A stretch of 64,000 nucleotides of DNA from Rutpela maculata (lineage: Eukaryota > Arthropoda > Insecta > Coleoptera > Cerambycidae), in NCBI GenBank assembly GCA_936432065.2, contig OW386293.2, positions 106,661,795 through 106,725,794 of the forward strand, read 5' to 3'. Made by a program: the position numbers and the translations under genes. Shown here piece by piece: positions 24,174 through 34,879 of the stretch. A model generated the notes under the pieces. That model was given only the letters and a program-made list of their open reading frames with translations, did not search any database and was not told where the DNA came from. Every line of letters begins with the position of its first letter. Within the stretch, counting starts at the first letter, position 1.

Positions 24174-24853
24174 AGTGTGACACTGTAGCGGTTAATATCA
24201 ATAACTGTAAAATTGAAAACGATGGTACTGCTAGTATTAGTTTTTTAGGAATTCATATAGATGAATGTCTCAATTGGAAAGCTCATTGTAATTTTCTTGT
24301 TTCCTATATGAGTTCAATTAATTTCTTACTTAGAAATGTGAAGGGAATTTTAAATAAACAACAATTAATTAATTTATATTATGCAAAGGTAGAGTCACGA
24401 CTACGCTATGGTGTCTGTTTCTGGGGTGTGTCCACACTATCTCAAACTATTTTTATATCGCAAAAACGTATCTTACGTAACATAGCGAATGTGCCTAACA
24501 AACATACCTGCAGAACCATTTTTGTGCAGTATAAAATTTTAACTTTAACGTCTTTGTTTATATTTGAAATATGTATATATATTTTTAAAAATAGACATAA
24601 GTTTAATCTCAATAAAGATATACACGAGTTAAATACAAGGCATAAGAATGATATTTATGTGCCCTTTTCAAAACTGTCAGTCACCAATAAATCACCCAAT
24701 TATTTAGGACTAAAAATTTTTAATAAATTGCCAAATGATTTTAAACAAAATACTGAATTACACCAATTCAAGAAAAAATTGAAATTGTTCCTGGTAGATA
24801 AGTGTTTTTATTCTTTAGATGAATTTTTTAATACTAAGATTAAGTTAGATTAG
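24174..24853 (+). pseudogene. C-terminal RT region of a CR1/jockey-type ORF2
   Basis: The frame is open from the 5' truncation to the TAG at 24851-24853. It reads SISFLGIHIDECLNW (RT motif E region, typical FLGixiDexLxW), then LINLYYAKVESRLRYGVCFW, ISQKRILRNIA and the family-typical end LKIFNKLPNDFKQ...LKLFLVDKCFYSLDEF. The last 226 codons are uninterrupted, so the copy is young relative to the copia it sits in. The first in-frame ATG lies upstream in host sequence, so this is a fragment, not a gene with its own start. Confidence 0.85.
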
Positions 24854-24965
24854 TTTATATTATATTATATTATTTTCTCCTTTACCACTTCTGACTATTG
24901 TTATACAATTTTTTAATTGTCCCAAAACAAAATAAATTGATTTGATTTGATTTGATTTGAGAAAA
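24174..24965 (+). mobile_element. 5'-truncated non-LTR retrotransposon nested in the TIR element
   Basis: A 9-base direct repeat TGTGTAGAA lies on both sides (24165-24173 and 24966-24974). The 3' end is a short tandem tail of TTGAT units instead of plain poly(A). The body holds only the RT C-terminus and 3' part, the usual result of incomplete target-primed reverse transcription. Confidence 0.85.
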
Positions 24966-25263
24966 TGTGTAGAATGGTAAATATTTTCATTAAAATGAAT
25001 TATTGCAATTCCTGCATTACCAGCCCGTTACACAACGTGATGTATTCATACGATAATACAGTAAGATAATACAGTAAGATAAATATGTATTGAAAGAATA
25101 TTAAAATTTAATTGCTATTCACTTTATAACTGTAAACTGCACTTCATCATGTTACGACTATGGAACGATCGATTTTCTTCTTTTCTAAACTTCTTTCTGC
25201 AAACGGCACAGCACTACCACCATTTTGCACTAAATATATTGTCACTAAACTGTGTAAATATGA

Positions 25264-25310
25264 ATAGAGAATATTATATAGATATTAAGCAAATCACAAC
25301 TTAAAATAAA
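25264..25310 (+). repeat. Dispersed 45-base repeat, copy 1
   Basis: 'agagaatattat.tag.tatta.gcaaatcacaactta' also occurs at 32591-32637 and 52420-52466, always on the plus strand, in otherwise different surroundings. Probably part of an unidentified repeat's end. Confidence 0.6.
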
Positions 25311-25558
25311 AAGACTTCTTCACCACATTTTGATCGAAAAACACGAAAAACACTTATTAACATTAATGGTGGATACTGTCAAAAGTGTCAAACTGAGATT
25401 ATGATAATCTAACGGAACCGATCGAGCCCGAATCGGCCGCGAATAGTTCGACTAGCCAATCAAGAACTTATGTGAAGAAGTGCCTTAGATTGTAACTATC
25501 TCAGCAACATAAAAATCAGTACAATTATGTATCTAGATATAAGTTCTTTAATCGGAGG

Positions 25559-25882
25559 TCAGACGTCTTCATCAAGATATCCATATAGATACGCTGTTGA
25601 CAGGTCGAATTGAGTCAACTTCAGTCCTTCGCTGGCTGCTACCGCTATGAAGCTTCTTATAGTAGGGGCTTCTGCGACTGGGCTAAAGGTTTGGTCGTAA
25701 TCTAAACCTTTCTTTTGTGAAAAACATTTCACTACAAGTCGTGCTTTGAAATTATCCACATAACCGGTTGAGGTCGTCTTCACTTTATAAACCCACCTAC
25801 AGTTCAGTCCCTTTTTGCCTTTCGAAAGAGAAACTAAAGACCATGTATCATTTTCTTGAAGAGATTGATACTCAGCATGCAT
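25559..25882 (-). pseudogene. Copia reverse transcriptase, N-terminal half
   Basis: Reads MHAEYQSLQENDTWSLVSL, then NCRWVYKVKTTSTGYVDNFK, LDYDQTFSPVAEAPTIRSF and FDLSTAYLYGYLDEDV, the canonical start of copia RT (WV.K.K....YKARLVAKGF, then TAFL.G.L). The stop right after DEDV coincides with the insertion site of the TIR element. Confidence 0.92.
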
Positions 25883-25933
25883 TGCTTTGATCCATTGGGC
25901 TCGGTGAGATCCGTTAACTGCATCCTGATACGT

Positions 25934-26248
25934 CTATGGTTCAATAACATCAGCATGAACAGTCAGCACGTAATCATCACTGCGAAAATAATCGGGTGGT
26001 TGTAACTTGGTCCTATCTCGAAGCTGTCTTTGTTGCTTATTTGTTTCAGATGAACTTAACAGAACTCGCTCTTCTTCATCTGGCTCTGAAGTTCTATCAA
26101 CCTCATGGACAGATTTGTCACACCGTTCATTACTATCATCGTCTGATTCGTTTTTGTTATCCGGTTCATTCTGTACATTAGAACTTGTTAACATGGCGTT
26201 GTAATTACATCTCTCGAACGTATAACTTTGTGTTTTTCCAAGGACCAA
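25934..26248 (-). pseudogene. Copia integrase-RT linker
   Basis: Acidic and serine-rich (DSNERCDKSVHEVDRTSEPD) low-complexity linker ending QLRDRTKLQPPDYF, the usual 'R.R....P.RY' junction before copia RT. It continues from the integrase frame with a frameshift. Confidence 0.75.
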
Positions 26249-26286
26249 AACCGGTAACTACCATCATTGTCATGTCCGATTAATTT

Positions 26287-27184
26287 TCATCGTTGAGACT
26301 TCTTGTCCATTTTGTGGCGTAGCTCCTTCGGAATGTGAACATAGCAAATAGTTCCAATGATACGAAGATGTCTTGTTGACGGAGTGTAGCCGTACCAAAC
26401 TTCAAATGGTGTTTTATCGTTTATTGAAGACGGAGCAGTACTTTTTAGTACACAGGTTGCCGTATTTATCAATTCAGCCCACATGCTTTTGGGGAGACCA
26501 CCATGAGAGTGCATCATTGATCGTGCTGTTTCGACAACCGTACGATTTTCTCTCTCCGCACAACCGTTCTGTTGTGGTGTGTACGGCATCGTAATACGTT
26601 GCTCTATGTCATATTTGTTGAGAATATTTCGTACATCTCAAACTCACCACCTCCGTCACAATGCAGTTCCTGAATCACGTGATCAGCCGTAATAGTCTCA
26701 TATATAAACTGCTGTAGACGTTCTGAGAGATTCGATTTGTTTTTCATAAAGTACACGAATCTGCACGATGAAAAATCGTCTTTAAGGAGCACGAAATACA
26801 GCTCACAGATTCATTAAAGAGTTCACAGACGTCTGCATGAATCAACTGACCAGGTTTTGTGGCACGGTAAGGACCGCGGCATTCAAACTTTAATCTATGA
26901 GCCTTTCCATATGCACACTCTCCACACACTTCTCTATCTATTGGCAGCGAAATTCCATATTGACATTTGACGAATTTTTGAACGTGTTTCTTATTTTGGT
27001 GACATAAATGTTCATGCCAAAGCTGAAGTTGACCAACACCAGTTGTCATGTTGACCTCAACGTTATTCTGTTCTTTGACCCGAATGTATAACTTGTAAAG
27101 ACCTCCGTTTCTCCTTCGATGACCACTCACGGTGACATGTTTACCTTCCTTGTTGCTTAGTGCGCACCCTTGCGAAGTTGACAT
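26287..27184 (-). pseudogene. Copia GAG-pre-integrase and integrase core
   Basis: The frame from 27184 holds GGLYKLYIRVKEQN, the zinc-binding HLCHQNKKHVQKFV...CGECAYGKAHRLKF, then ATKPGQLIHADVCEL (first Asp). After a frameshift near 26790 come ELHCDGGGEFEMYEI (second Asp) and, after another near 26600, MPYTPQQNGCAERENRTVVE (third acidic residue, E). DDE residues are all visible, but at least two frameshifts make it non-functional. Confidence 0.92.
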
Positions 27185-27464
27185 GAATTTATTCGATGGA
27201 TTTCTGTCTTATGCCGCTAAGTTGATAATAGGTTTTTACCAATAGTGGGAACAAACCATGAAGAGTTGCAGGTTCCCAGGAATTTTTCACCAGAGCTTCA
27301 ATTTCCACGGTACCCTTTCCAACAGCCTTGGCTTCATCTCTGTTTGCGGCATTGATGCATTAAAATATTGAAAATTTTCGATAATACTCTGTTGATTTGT
27401 GACATGATGGGTAGCTCCGTTGTCCACATACCAATCCATGCCTTTCGGTATAACTTGTAAGTCA

Positions 27465-27899
27465 TTAACTTCGAAAACTAATGACGAGATTGACGTAAAA
27501 GATGAACCCTGATTGAGTAGGCGAGTCGTCCATTTTATTTGACAGGAATTTCAGATTTTTAGACTTATCAGGTCTTCCATCCTTGATCCATTTTTCACAA
27601 AAAAGTACAATATGACCCTTTTTAAGACAATGATTGCATATGACGTTTGATTTGTACTTTCTCACTGTTTTGTTAGATGAACTTTGATTTGTAACGTCAG
27701 ATTTTGGTGACATACATTTCACAATCAGTGCCTCCGATTCGTTACTAGATTTCTCACGTATTACCGAAGATCTCTCATATGCACAAAGCTGAATTGTGAG
27801 ACTGTCAACGGTACGTTCAGTTTTGTTGAAAAGCATCCAGCATCCAGCTAGTTTGAAGTGGGTCATTGAGCGGTGACGTGTAGGATGGAGAGGGCGCAT
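27465..27899 (-). pseudogene. Copia gag C-terminal part with zinc knuckle
   Basis: About 144 residues including RTVDSLTIQLCAYE and CNHCLKKGHIVLFC, a CX2CX4HX4C knuckle. Downstream (27465-27200) protease residues appear in DWYVDNGATHHVT, where the usual active-site triad D-S/T-G reads D-N-G, a likely inactivating change. Earlier gag is missing. Confidence 0.8.
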
Positions 27900-27900
27900 T

Positions 27901-28886
27901 AAAAAAGTTGCAACTCAAAAATAAACCATAGAATTTTTTCTACATCATAGGTGCTACATAATGAAGGCAGAAGTGCAGAGTGCCCCCTTAGCCTATTAGC
28001 TATGCTATTGTAATTAGGAAAGTAGTCAATAACAGTTTCTAAAATTTTTTTTTATCACTTTGATAAATCATAAGGAGGAAATTATCATTCAATTCTTGTA
28101 TAAGATGATCTAAATATAGAATTTGCACTTTCCCAGATATATTAATATGATGTATAGTATTGAAATTCGCTATCCAGTCCAATCTGTATTATATGAATTA
28201 TCAATATTGGCTAAAGTGATCTGGTAAATAAATAATTCGATATGTAAACATACAACCTGGTAATGAATTAAATAAACACGTAAACACATTTATATATTAC
28301 TAAACATGATGGGTTTCGAACAATACAACAGTTTAGAACTTTCGCGATTTCCGGTTGAGCTGAGGAAACACAATACCAACTATATTGGAAACAGATATCA
28401 GACATATTAACGCAATGCAGGCCTAAGTTGCTGATGATTTACAAGTAGACAGCGGAACAGAAATAAACATTAATATGTAAATATTATCAGTGGAGTAATA
28501 ATTATACATATACATATACAAATTGAGAGCCGAAATACAAGGTAATATCGAATTGCAGATACACATGTACACAACACACAGATGTACACAACAATGATAT
28601 TAGCCATTTTTTTTTCTTTAAGCCACAGAAGTTAAATAATTTGAAACTTAGTGTTCTGTTAATTATACGTATTATATTTATTAATATTTATATTCATATT
28701 ACAAAAGGACAAACATTTTCATCATTACAGAAATACGATGAACTCAAATATCGCATAAAATTATATGTCTGCAATGCATGTGTATTGGTATATGTGTTTC
28801 TTGTAAACAAGGAAAAAATCTTGTAAGATTTAAATATTTTTAGAAAATTTTGTACATACAGATTCTGCAAATGTAGTTTTATATAT
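27901..28886. other. AT-rich intergenic region
   Basis: No supported gene, and no LTR for the neighbouring copia could be seen here. Confidence 0.4.
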
Positions 28887-29080
28887 GTATCCTGACATAA
28901 ATGAGGGCAAGAACGAAACAGAGAAATTAGGAAAAGAAAGACAGATATACTCCCACTACAATGTACAAGCGGTTAGAGGTGACACGACAAGTGTGGAACG
29001 TGCTGGGAGCGGTACATGCGTCTTTCGTTTCCTAATTTCTCTGTTTTCTCTCTTGCTCTTGTTTATCTCAGGTTACGTAA
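28887..29080. mobile_element. Hairpin MITE
   Basis: 'gggcaagaacgaaacagaga' on the left pairs with 'tctctgttttctctcttgct' on the right, with terminal 'atcctgacataa' against 'ttatctcaggttacg'. Together they make an imperfect fold-back of about 190 bases with a loop near 28955-29020. The ORF at 28885-29124 is a by-product. Confidence 0.65.
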
Positions 29081-29549
29081 AACTAATTAAAATTAATGTC
29101 CTATTTTTTTTTGTTACATTTTAGTCTGTTTTTCACAAAATCGATTCCTGCAGGCGCATCAGCGGGAAAATGCTTGACAGGAACATTTCATTAAGTTAAA
29201 AGAATAGTATCAATGCTATACGTGTTTAAAGTTGAGACTTTTTGTGTTATTTATTGAGATCACAATATGATGGAAAATGATTTCCTGCCATTTTCATTGT
29301 AGACCGGCGTACTCCTGCTATTAACACAAATATGTAATAAAAAAAATCAATTGACAGAAATGTTTAAAGCTAAAAAAATTTGTGCCAGTAGTTTATTACT
29401 TGAAATTTTAACAGACTTATGCCGTCGGCTATCCAATGGAACATGGCCTTGGTAGGGCAAGCAAAGTTGTTGCGCAGCGAACAAGGGTTCTCAATGAACT
29501 AGGTAAAAATATGTATCTCTATTTCGATTGAGAGCCCTAGTCCGTTGTC
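29081..29549. other. Intergenic stretch
   Basis: Nothing supported. Confidence 0.35.
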
Positions 29550-32010
29550 AGATATAACTCTGTGGCTTGGTGCTAAAAGGGCCAATCTCAAAAATTTACA
29601 ATTTGAGGAAATAAGGTTTAAAGTTTTTATGGAAAATTATATTATTATTATTAATTGTGTAAGTTATTATGATAAAACGGCCAAGTCTACTTTGTGCTTT
29701 CTAGAAACGAAACATACCTTATTAATACAGTCTATATTACAATAGGGTCATTTAGTGATATGGCAGTTTCCCACTTTTTCTTCCTCATTTTAAAGTATAA
29801 CAAACCAATAGCCTCAGAAAAAAATTTCAGCTCAATTGAATCAATAGCCACAGAGATATTCGCATTTGAATAGAAACACGCTCGGCCGGCCAACAGTCCG
29901 TAGAGTGACGTCACTTGGCGTGCGCCGATACCTATATTAGAGCAGCGATTTCGTAAGTATATCATGTCGTTTTTTTTTTTTGGCGTAGAACCAGGTCAAA
30001 CATGTTAGGTTCCTTTGAGTATGTCACTGGGCATATGAAATCATATTTTACGACATTTTTTTGTGGTCTCGAAATTTTTAAATCAATAAAAAGTGAAAAA
30101 AATGTATTTTTAAATAAAATTGTTTTTTTTGTTTTCACCGCCATATCTTTAAAACTATTAAAGGTACCGAAATTTGTTTTGTGTCAAATTAAAGCACACA
30201 CTGTAGCGCTTTTACCAATATAAACGGTTTGGGCACAATTCGTACTTTCATTTCTCTAAAAATCAGATAAACTAAAAATATATATTTTATGTATTGAAAT
30301 CTTCACCAATCGATAAACTTTTTTATTTTTGAAAATATTTGCATACATGCAGCGAAGAAAATAAAGCCTAATAATCACAAAAGTTTTTGAAACAATATAT
30401 TTTTTCCTAAAATGTACCGTGTGGCAACAGCGATTTTTTTATCAGCGCTAAATGCAATATTGGGACGCAATTAATACACCTCGCATGCAGGGTTGGTCTG
30501 GTTGGTCAGATTAGTCGCCTAGAAGTGGCAGTTGTCGAAAATCATTAAGTATTCATTGTTCGGATAAAAATTGTGACAATCGAAAATGTGCTTGTTTTAA
30601 GGAAGGCCTAAAATGTTGCAACGAGTGCAAATGTCGTTCCTGTAACAACATTATTAAAGATTCGAGGCAGATATGAACGAATTAGAATGCTATTAATGTA
30701 GGGCCTACATAAACTACATACTACATATTTATCTATCCAAATAGAAAATTTATTTCAACAATAAAACTCATTTTATGCGTACATTTTTATTTTCATTCAT
30801 TTAAAAATATCTAATAAACTTACTAATTAGGTGGGTAGTTAGTAACACTGATTGATATTTATAGATTAGGTATTTATCTTTTTATTATTAAAAGGAGATT
30901 ATTTTATATTTATTGTACAATTTCTTAATATTAACAACATATGATCAATACTACTGTACAATATGAAATATTGAACAATAATATTGATCCCCTAGATGCT
31001 TTTGATCACTACTGGTTTTGTATCTATTGATATAAGTTAAACTACTACATACACCCCGACCGGGACCGTCAGATTGTTGCAGTCGGCAGGCTTGCTACAG
31101 CCGAGCGTGCAAGAATATGACTTTGGCCCGTTAAAAAAATCGCTGACTCGTACTATGAACGGAACATGAAAAATTTTTATTCTAAAAACTTTTTTCAACT
31201 ATTGGCTTCAATTTTTTTTCTCGATTGTCTAAAATTACGCTACTGAAAATAACAAGTTTGAGTTTCCTATTATTTTTCCAACTTAAAAAAAAATAAATCG
31301 GGTTCACGTGGAACATTGTTCGAAGCGCTATTGTGTCTACTTTAATCTAAAAAAAAAATAGCTTGATAGTACAAATATTTTCAGAGATATAGCGGTGGAG
31401 ACGTTAAAAAACATATTTCATTAAAAATCTATTTTTCCGAAATAAAAAAGTTCTCGACCACCAAAAAATGACGTAAAAAATTATTTCGTGTACACGATTA
31501 TCTTACTAAAGAATCCCACTAAGTCTGGTTTGGTTCTACGCCGGTTTTTATCGAAAACTAAGCGACTTTACTTCCAGATTTTACTCTACTAACTTGCATT
31601 CACAGCCGTGTTCACTGGGCGGTTCAGCCATCTGACGTCACAACTCGACTACATGGTTATCCCGAGCGTTTTTAAGCGCGCCGACTTTAATAATTTTTTT
31701 ATACATGAAGGCGGCGTCAGTAAATTCTAATTTTTGGCATACTTACTATACTCACCAAGCTCTTTCAGAATATGTAATAATAAAAAATTGTTAAATGAGC
31801 CTATTGGCCCTTTTAACTGTTTTACAAAAAATTTTTTACAAATTTACATTTGCCCTAGAAACTTAAAATTCTCAGTCATTTATGAGAGTTTGACATTGGC
31901 CTTTTTTTCAAGATACAATCTGAACGAATATAGTTCGTTGGTGTCAATGAGTAATTTTGAAGAAAAAGTGACATTGGCCCTTTTAGCACCAAGCCACAGA
32001 ACTACTTACT
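29550..32010. mobile_element. Large element with long, divergent terminal inverted repeats
   Basis: Outer ends: 'tggcttggtgctaaaagggc' near 29562 is the reverse complement of about 31972-31997. Further in, 29955-30235 aligns in inverted orientation with 31285-31560 ('cgtagaacca', 'gtggtctcgaaattttt', 'accgccatatctttaaaa', 'attaaagcacacac.gtagcgctt'). The GC-rich blocks around 29880-29930 and 31620-31680, both containing 'tgacgtca', also pair. The arms are therefore several hundred bases and well diverged. The centre carries a small CXC-motif ORF. No target duplication located. Superfamily unknown. Confidence 0.65.
30515..30676 (+). CDS. Small cysteine-rich CXC (tesmin-like) fragment
   Basis: A 53-codon open frame without its own ATG, ending TGA. 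It reads HCSDKNCDNRKCACFKEGLK, then CCNECKCRSCNN, a spacing like the CXC/CRC motif (C-X4-C..C.C....GL.C...C..C..C.N). Multicopy invertebrate proteins, like the one at 56580-57757, end with this motif. It is probably the last exon or surviving tail of such a protein. It is too short to bind DNA as a full two-repeat CRC domain. Confidence 0.5.
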   Translation, partial: SPRSGSCRKSLSIHCSDKNCDNRKCACFKEGLKCCNECKCRSCNNIIKDSRQI

Positions 32011-32187
32011 TTCGGGGAATCCACCATTCCTCCTTTCTTCTTTTTTTCTTTAAGTTATCATCCTAGACAAATTTCATTTTCATAAAAACTCGGGATTTTC
32101 TCTCGAATATGAGTCATGTCTCGTAGTAGCATATCACAAAGTTTTATGCCGTGATTTTATATTCACGTTCAGTTTGTTTGTTACTGT

Positions 32188-32360
32188 CTGGCTGCTGGTT
32201 TCCGGGTCTTCTTCCGCGTAGACTTGGTTGAGTGCTTGACGTTTCGACCATCTTGTCGTGGTCTTCTTCTTCGCTTCAGAAGAAGACCACGACAAGATGG
32301 TCGAAACGTCAAGCACTCAACCAAGTCTACGCGGAAGAAGACCCGGAAACCAGCAGCCAG
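32188..32360. repeat. Near-perfect inverted repeat with about 82-base arms
   Basis: The left arm 32188-32270 ('ctggctgctggtttccgggt' at its outer end) is copied in reverse complement at 32280-32360, with a loop of under ten bases. The sequence ('gaagaccacgacaagatggt', then 'cgaaacgtc') resembles the tail of non-LTR ORFs common in insects. Both strands give ORFs starting MLDVSTILSW, which is why mirror-image ORFs are seen at 32134-32316 and 32232-32510. Neither is a gene. Confidence 0.85.
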
Positions 32361-32544
32361 ATCACCAGCTCCGCGAAAGCCTTAGCACTAATGTTTGTTA
32401 CTGTGTTAGGGTACGAACATGTCGAAGATGTCACGCAGCTAAAAGTTCAGGCCGCAGTTTCAGTCGATGCATCAAAGCCATCAATTTGTAAAACAAACCT
32501 GTACATTTAAATGTGACCGCACATACCGAGGATGCTAGCAGCAG

Positions 32545-32566
32545 TTCACCCTGCTAGCAGGGTGAA
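32545..32566. repeat. 22-base perfect palindrome
   Basis: TTCACCCTGCT followed by its own reverse complement AGCAGGGTGAA. It could be a cruciform site or the remains of an element end. Confidence 0.7.
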
Positions 32567-32590
32567 GTAAAAGGGGAAGTAAAAATACTA

Positions 32591-32637
32591 ATTAGAGAAT
32601 ATTATTTAGGTATTAGGCAAATCACAACTTACACACT
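32591..32637 (+). repeat. Dispersed 45-base repeat, copy 2
   Basis: Nearly identical to 52420-52466 and similar to 25264-25310. Confidence 0.65.
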
Positions 32638-33249
32638 TTTTGCATGCAACTGCCACTCATTCTATTTTGTTTTAAGAATGCAAGAGAACGTATTTCAAAC
32701 AGGCTAACTCTACGAAATGATGGTAAATGAATGAATGTTTTAATTAATATTAAAGATCATGTCTTGAAAATTAAGGTGGATTTAAGATTTAAAAATCATG
32801 CTTTCTCATTCATAAAAAGTGTCACTTTGCGTTAGAATTACTTTATATAGAGCGGCAGATATTAAAATAAATTTCAAATTGAATCGCTTATTTGAGTAAC
32901 CCCATAAGTCATAAAGATCAAGTTTTGAGAAAACTAAGAAAAACTGTTTTATTTGTATTGGAATTTTGTCAGCCATTCTATTATTTTTTTATAGTAATTA
33001 GGTGGTCCAGATGTATAGATTTATGCAATATTTATGGGAAAAAAATAATAAAATGGCGGCAAAATAAGTTTTAAAATTACCGACTAATAGGGTTTCTCAA
33101 ATAAACAGGCAATTATGTTAAAAGAAAGGCTAAGAACAATGCAAAAATATATTTATTTCAAAACAAACTGAAAGATTTGTACAAGGTAGACATTCACTAT
33201 TATTATAAAACTAAAACAAATGTAGCTCCTACTTCGAGTACGTTTTAGT
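32638..33249. other. Intergenic stretch
   Basis: No supported feature. Confidence 0.35.
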
Positions 33250-33512
33250 TCCCCCCCCCCGTTTTCAAGGGCAGGGAACATGATGGTGACAATATTTTCC
33301 GACCTACGTTTCAAGAACTACCCCTAAATCGGAAAAACTACCCCTTTTCAGATTTTCCAATGCTAGGCATTTTTTTATTGGAAAATTTTATTAACGAAAG
33401 TTCTTCAGAAACTCGCAAAAAGAGGTGGTTTTTTTCGGTTTAGAGGTAGTGGTTGGAGAGTAAGTCGGAAAATATTGTCACCATCGTGTTCCCCGCCCTC
33501 GAAAACGGGCGG
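33250..33512. mobile_element. Hairpin MITE with C-rich end
   Basis: Left 33259-33315 ('cccgttttcaagggcaggga', then 'gtgacaatattttccgac') pairs with 33458-33512 in inverted orientation, and pairing continues inwards ('ctacccctaaatcgg' with 'ttcggtttagaggtag'). The left end carries a run of about 11 C. Confidence 0.75.
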
Positions 33513-33914
33513 TGCGTGTTTTGCGGTCCGGTCGCAGAACTTTTGGGGTAAAAGCTTTCCCTTAAGGGACTATTTACCAATTGACTGAACAGCAGAATAG
33601 AATTAACCTTAAATTGCAATGCGCATGGCAGTGCGCTTGTCGTAGAACTCTCCAAAATCGTCCTAAGTTGAAGACAGAATCAAAATTCGACTTAGGCAAA
33701 AATTTCATTTAAAGACATTTTTAAGAGTCTGCAGAGGTACAGATCAGTCCATAAGGACCGTTTTGGGTTCTATAAGGCGTTGGAAATGACCAGGTGAAAA
33801 TAATTCGAAGAAACACCGAATTTTCACTTAGGAAAAATGTTTTTTGGTTCAGGATATGAGAGCAGAAGTATATAATGACAAAGATACTTTTTCAAAGATA
33901 CCACAAATTGGACT

Positions 33915-34195
33915 TTGAAAAATAATATTTTTGAAAGAGCGTCAAAATTTGGCTCAAGAATCGATTTATCGAAAGTACGCCAAAATTTCACTTGCAGACT
34001 AATTTTTCAAAACTGCGTTGAAATTGGGCTTGAAAATCGATTTTTCAAAAGTACGCCAAAATTTCACCCGCAGATTAGTTTTTCAAAAGTACCTTGAAGT
34101 TTGGCTTGAAAATTGATTTTTCAAAAGTACGCCGAAATTGGTCTTAAAATGGATTTTTCAAAAGTACCACAAAGTCAGTTTATAAAGTATCACGA
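33915..34195 (+). repeat. Tandem repeat, about 36-40 base units
   Basis: The unit 'cttgaaaatcgatttttcaa' followed by 'aagtacgccaaaatttc' recurs six or seven times with drift. It encodes the spurious ORF at 33915-34097. Confidence 0.75.
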
Positions 34196-34469
34196 AAATA
34201 TACTTTGAATTATTTTTTATTTTTTATTCCTCCACCAAAGACATTGACCTTTGATGCACGGTCATTGAAAGCCCAATACTAAAGTATGAGCATACAATTT
34301 CAGCGATGCACTGCATCCAAAAGGCACAATAGAAGATTTTGACAAAGCCGGCGTAGTGCCGATAAGCAAAAATTGATAAAAATCAATGCACATGTACAAG
34401 GCCGGTTTCTCGCATAGAAGAGTTTGGATTGACTCAGCGGCTCACAATTTGGTCGAGCGCGTTGAGTGG

Positions 34470-34525
34470 TCCTGACAGTATAAGCGAAGTGAGACATAAT
34501 CGGGCATATTACAAGTGGCGACGAG
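34470..34525 (+). mobile_element. LTR 3' end and primer-binding site of an LTR retrotransposon
   Basis: The stretch 'cctgacagtataagcgaagt', then 'gagacataatcgggcatattaca', is followed directly by 'agtggcgacgaggataa', a tRNA-primer-like TGGCGAC... site. The first part recurs at 44832-44873 with two differences, where the priming site is absent. That fits an LTR end with its leader here and a solo or truncated LTR there. No gag or pol remains. Confidence 0.55.
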
Positions 34526-34879
34526 GATAAATTTAACAATAAAATTTGAAAGCAAGTCCCTCAAAATAATAATAATAATAATAAATACATAGGACTTGGA
34601 AGGTAGATAGAGTTGACATACGACCGATCATACAGGAATACCGGAATAATATCGCGAAGCACAGTGAAACAAACAGAAGAACTGGATATAAAATATTTAA
34701 TATCTCATTTACAAAACTGTTGTGCTGAACACATGTCACATGGTAAGACGTTTTTGATCAATTTCAAATTAATATGCAGAAAGGCTTGACAATTGTCTGT
34801 CTGAAGCAACCTACCATCAGAAAGACTACCGTTGAAAAACGAGACTGCGAAAATAATAATAGTAATAATTTTAAAATAA

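Larger units (their letters stand above)
24023..25557. mobile_element. Non-autonomous TIR DNA transposon nested in the copia RT gene
   Basis: Ends CTCCGATTAAAGAACT and its reverse complement; the match continues through 'tatatctagat', about 27 bases. An exact 8-base duplication GTCAGACG flanks it (24015-24022 and 25558-25565). Removing the element and one duplicate brings the two halves of the copia RT together. An 8-bp duplication fits hAT, P or Merlin-like superfamilies; the CTCCGAT terminus does not let me choose. It has no transposase of its own; its only coding part belongs to a nested non-LTR copy. Confidence 0.9.
22950..27900 (-). mobile_element. Decayed Ty1/copia LTR retrotransposon, interrupted by later insertions
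   Basis: Minus-strand blocks occur in the exact copia order: gag zinc knuckle, protease, GAG-pre-integrase, integrase, RT, RNase H. That order (integrase before RT) defines copia. Several stops and frameshifts break it, and a 1.5-kb TIR element (24023-25557) splits RT. Neither LTR could be placed, and the gag N-terminus is missing, so the copy is probably truncated at the 27900 end. Confidence 0.93.

Noticed and set aside
27901..28900. 5' LTR of the copia element
   Set aside because: No matching direct repeat could be found on the other side (22000-22950), so neither LTR can be placed.
32232..32510. Two mirror-image ORFs with the same N-terminus on opposite strands
   Set aside because: They are produced by the perfect inverted repeat at 32188-32360 and are not genes.
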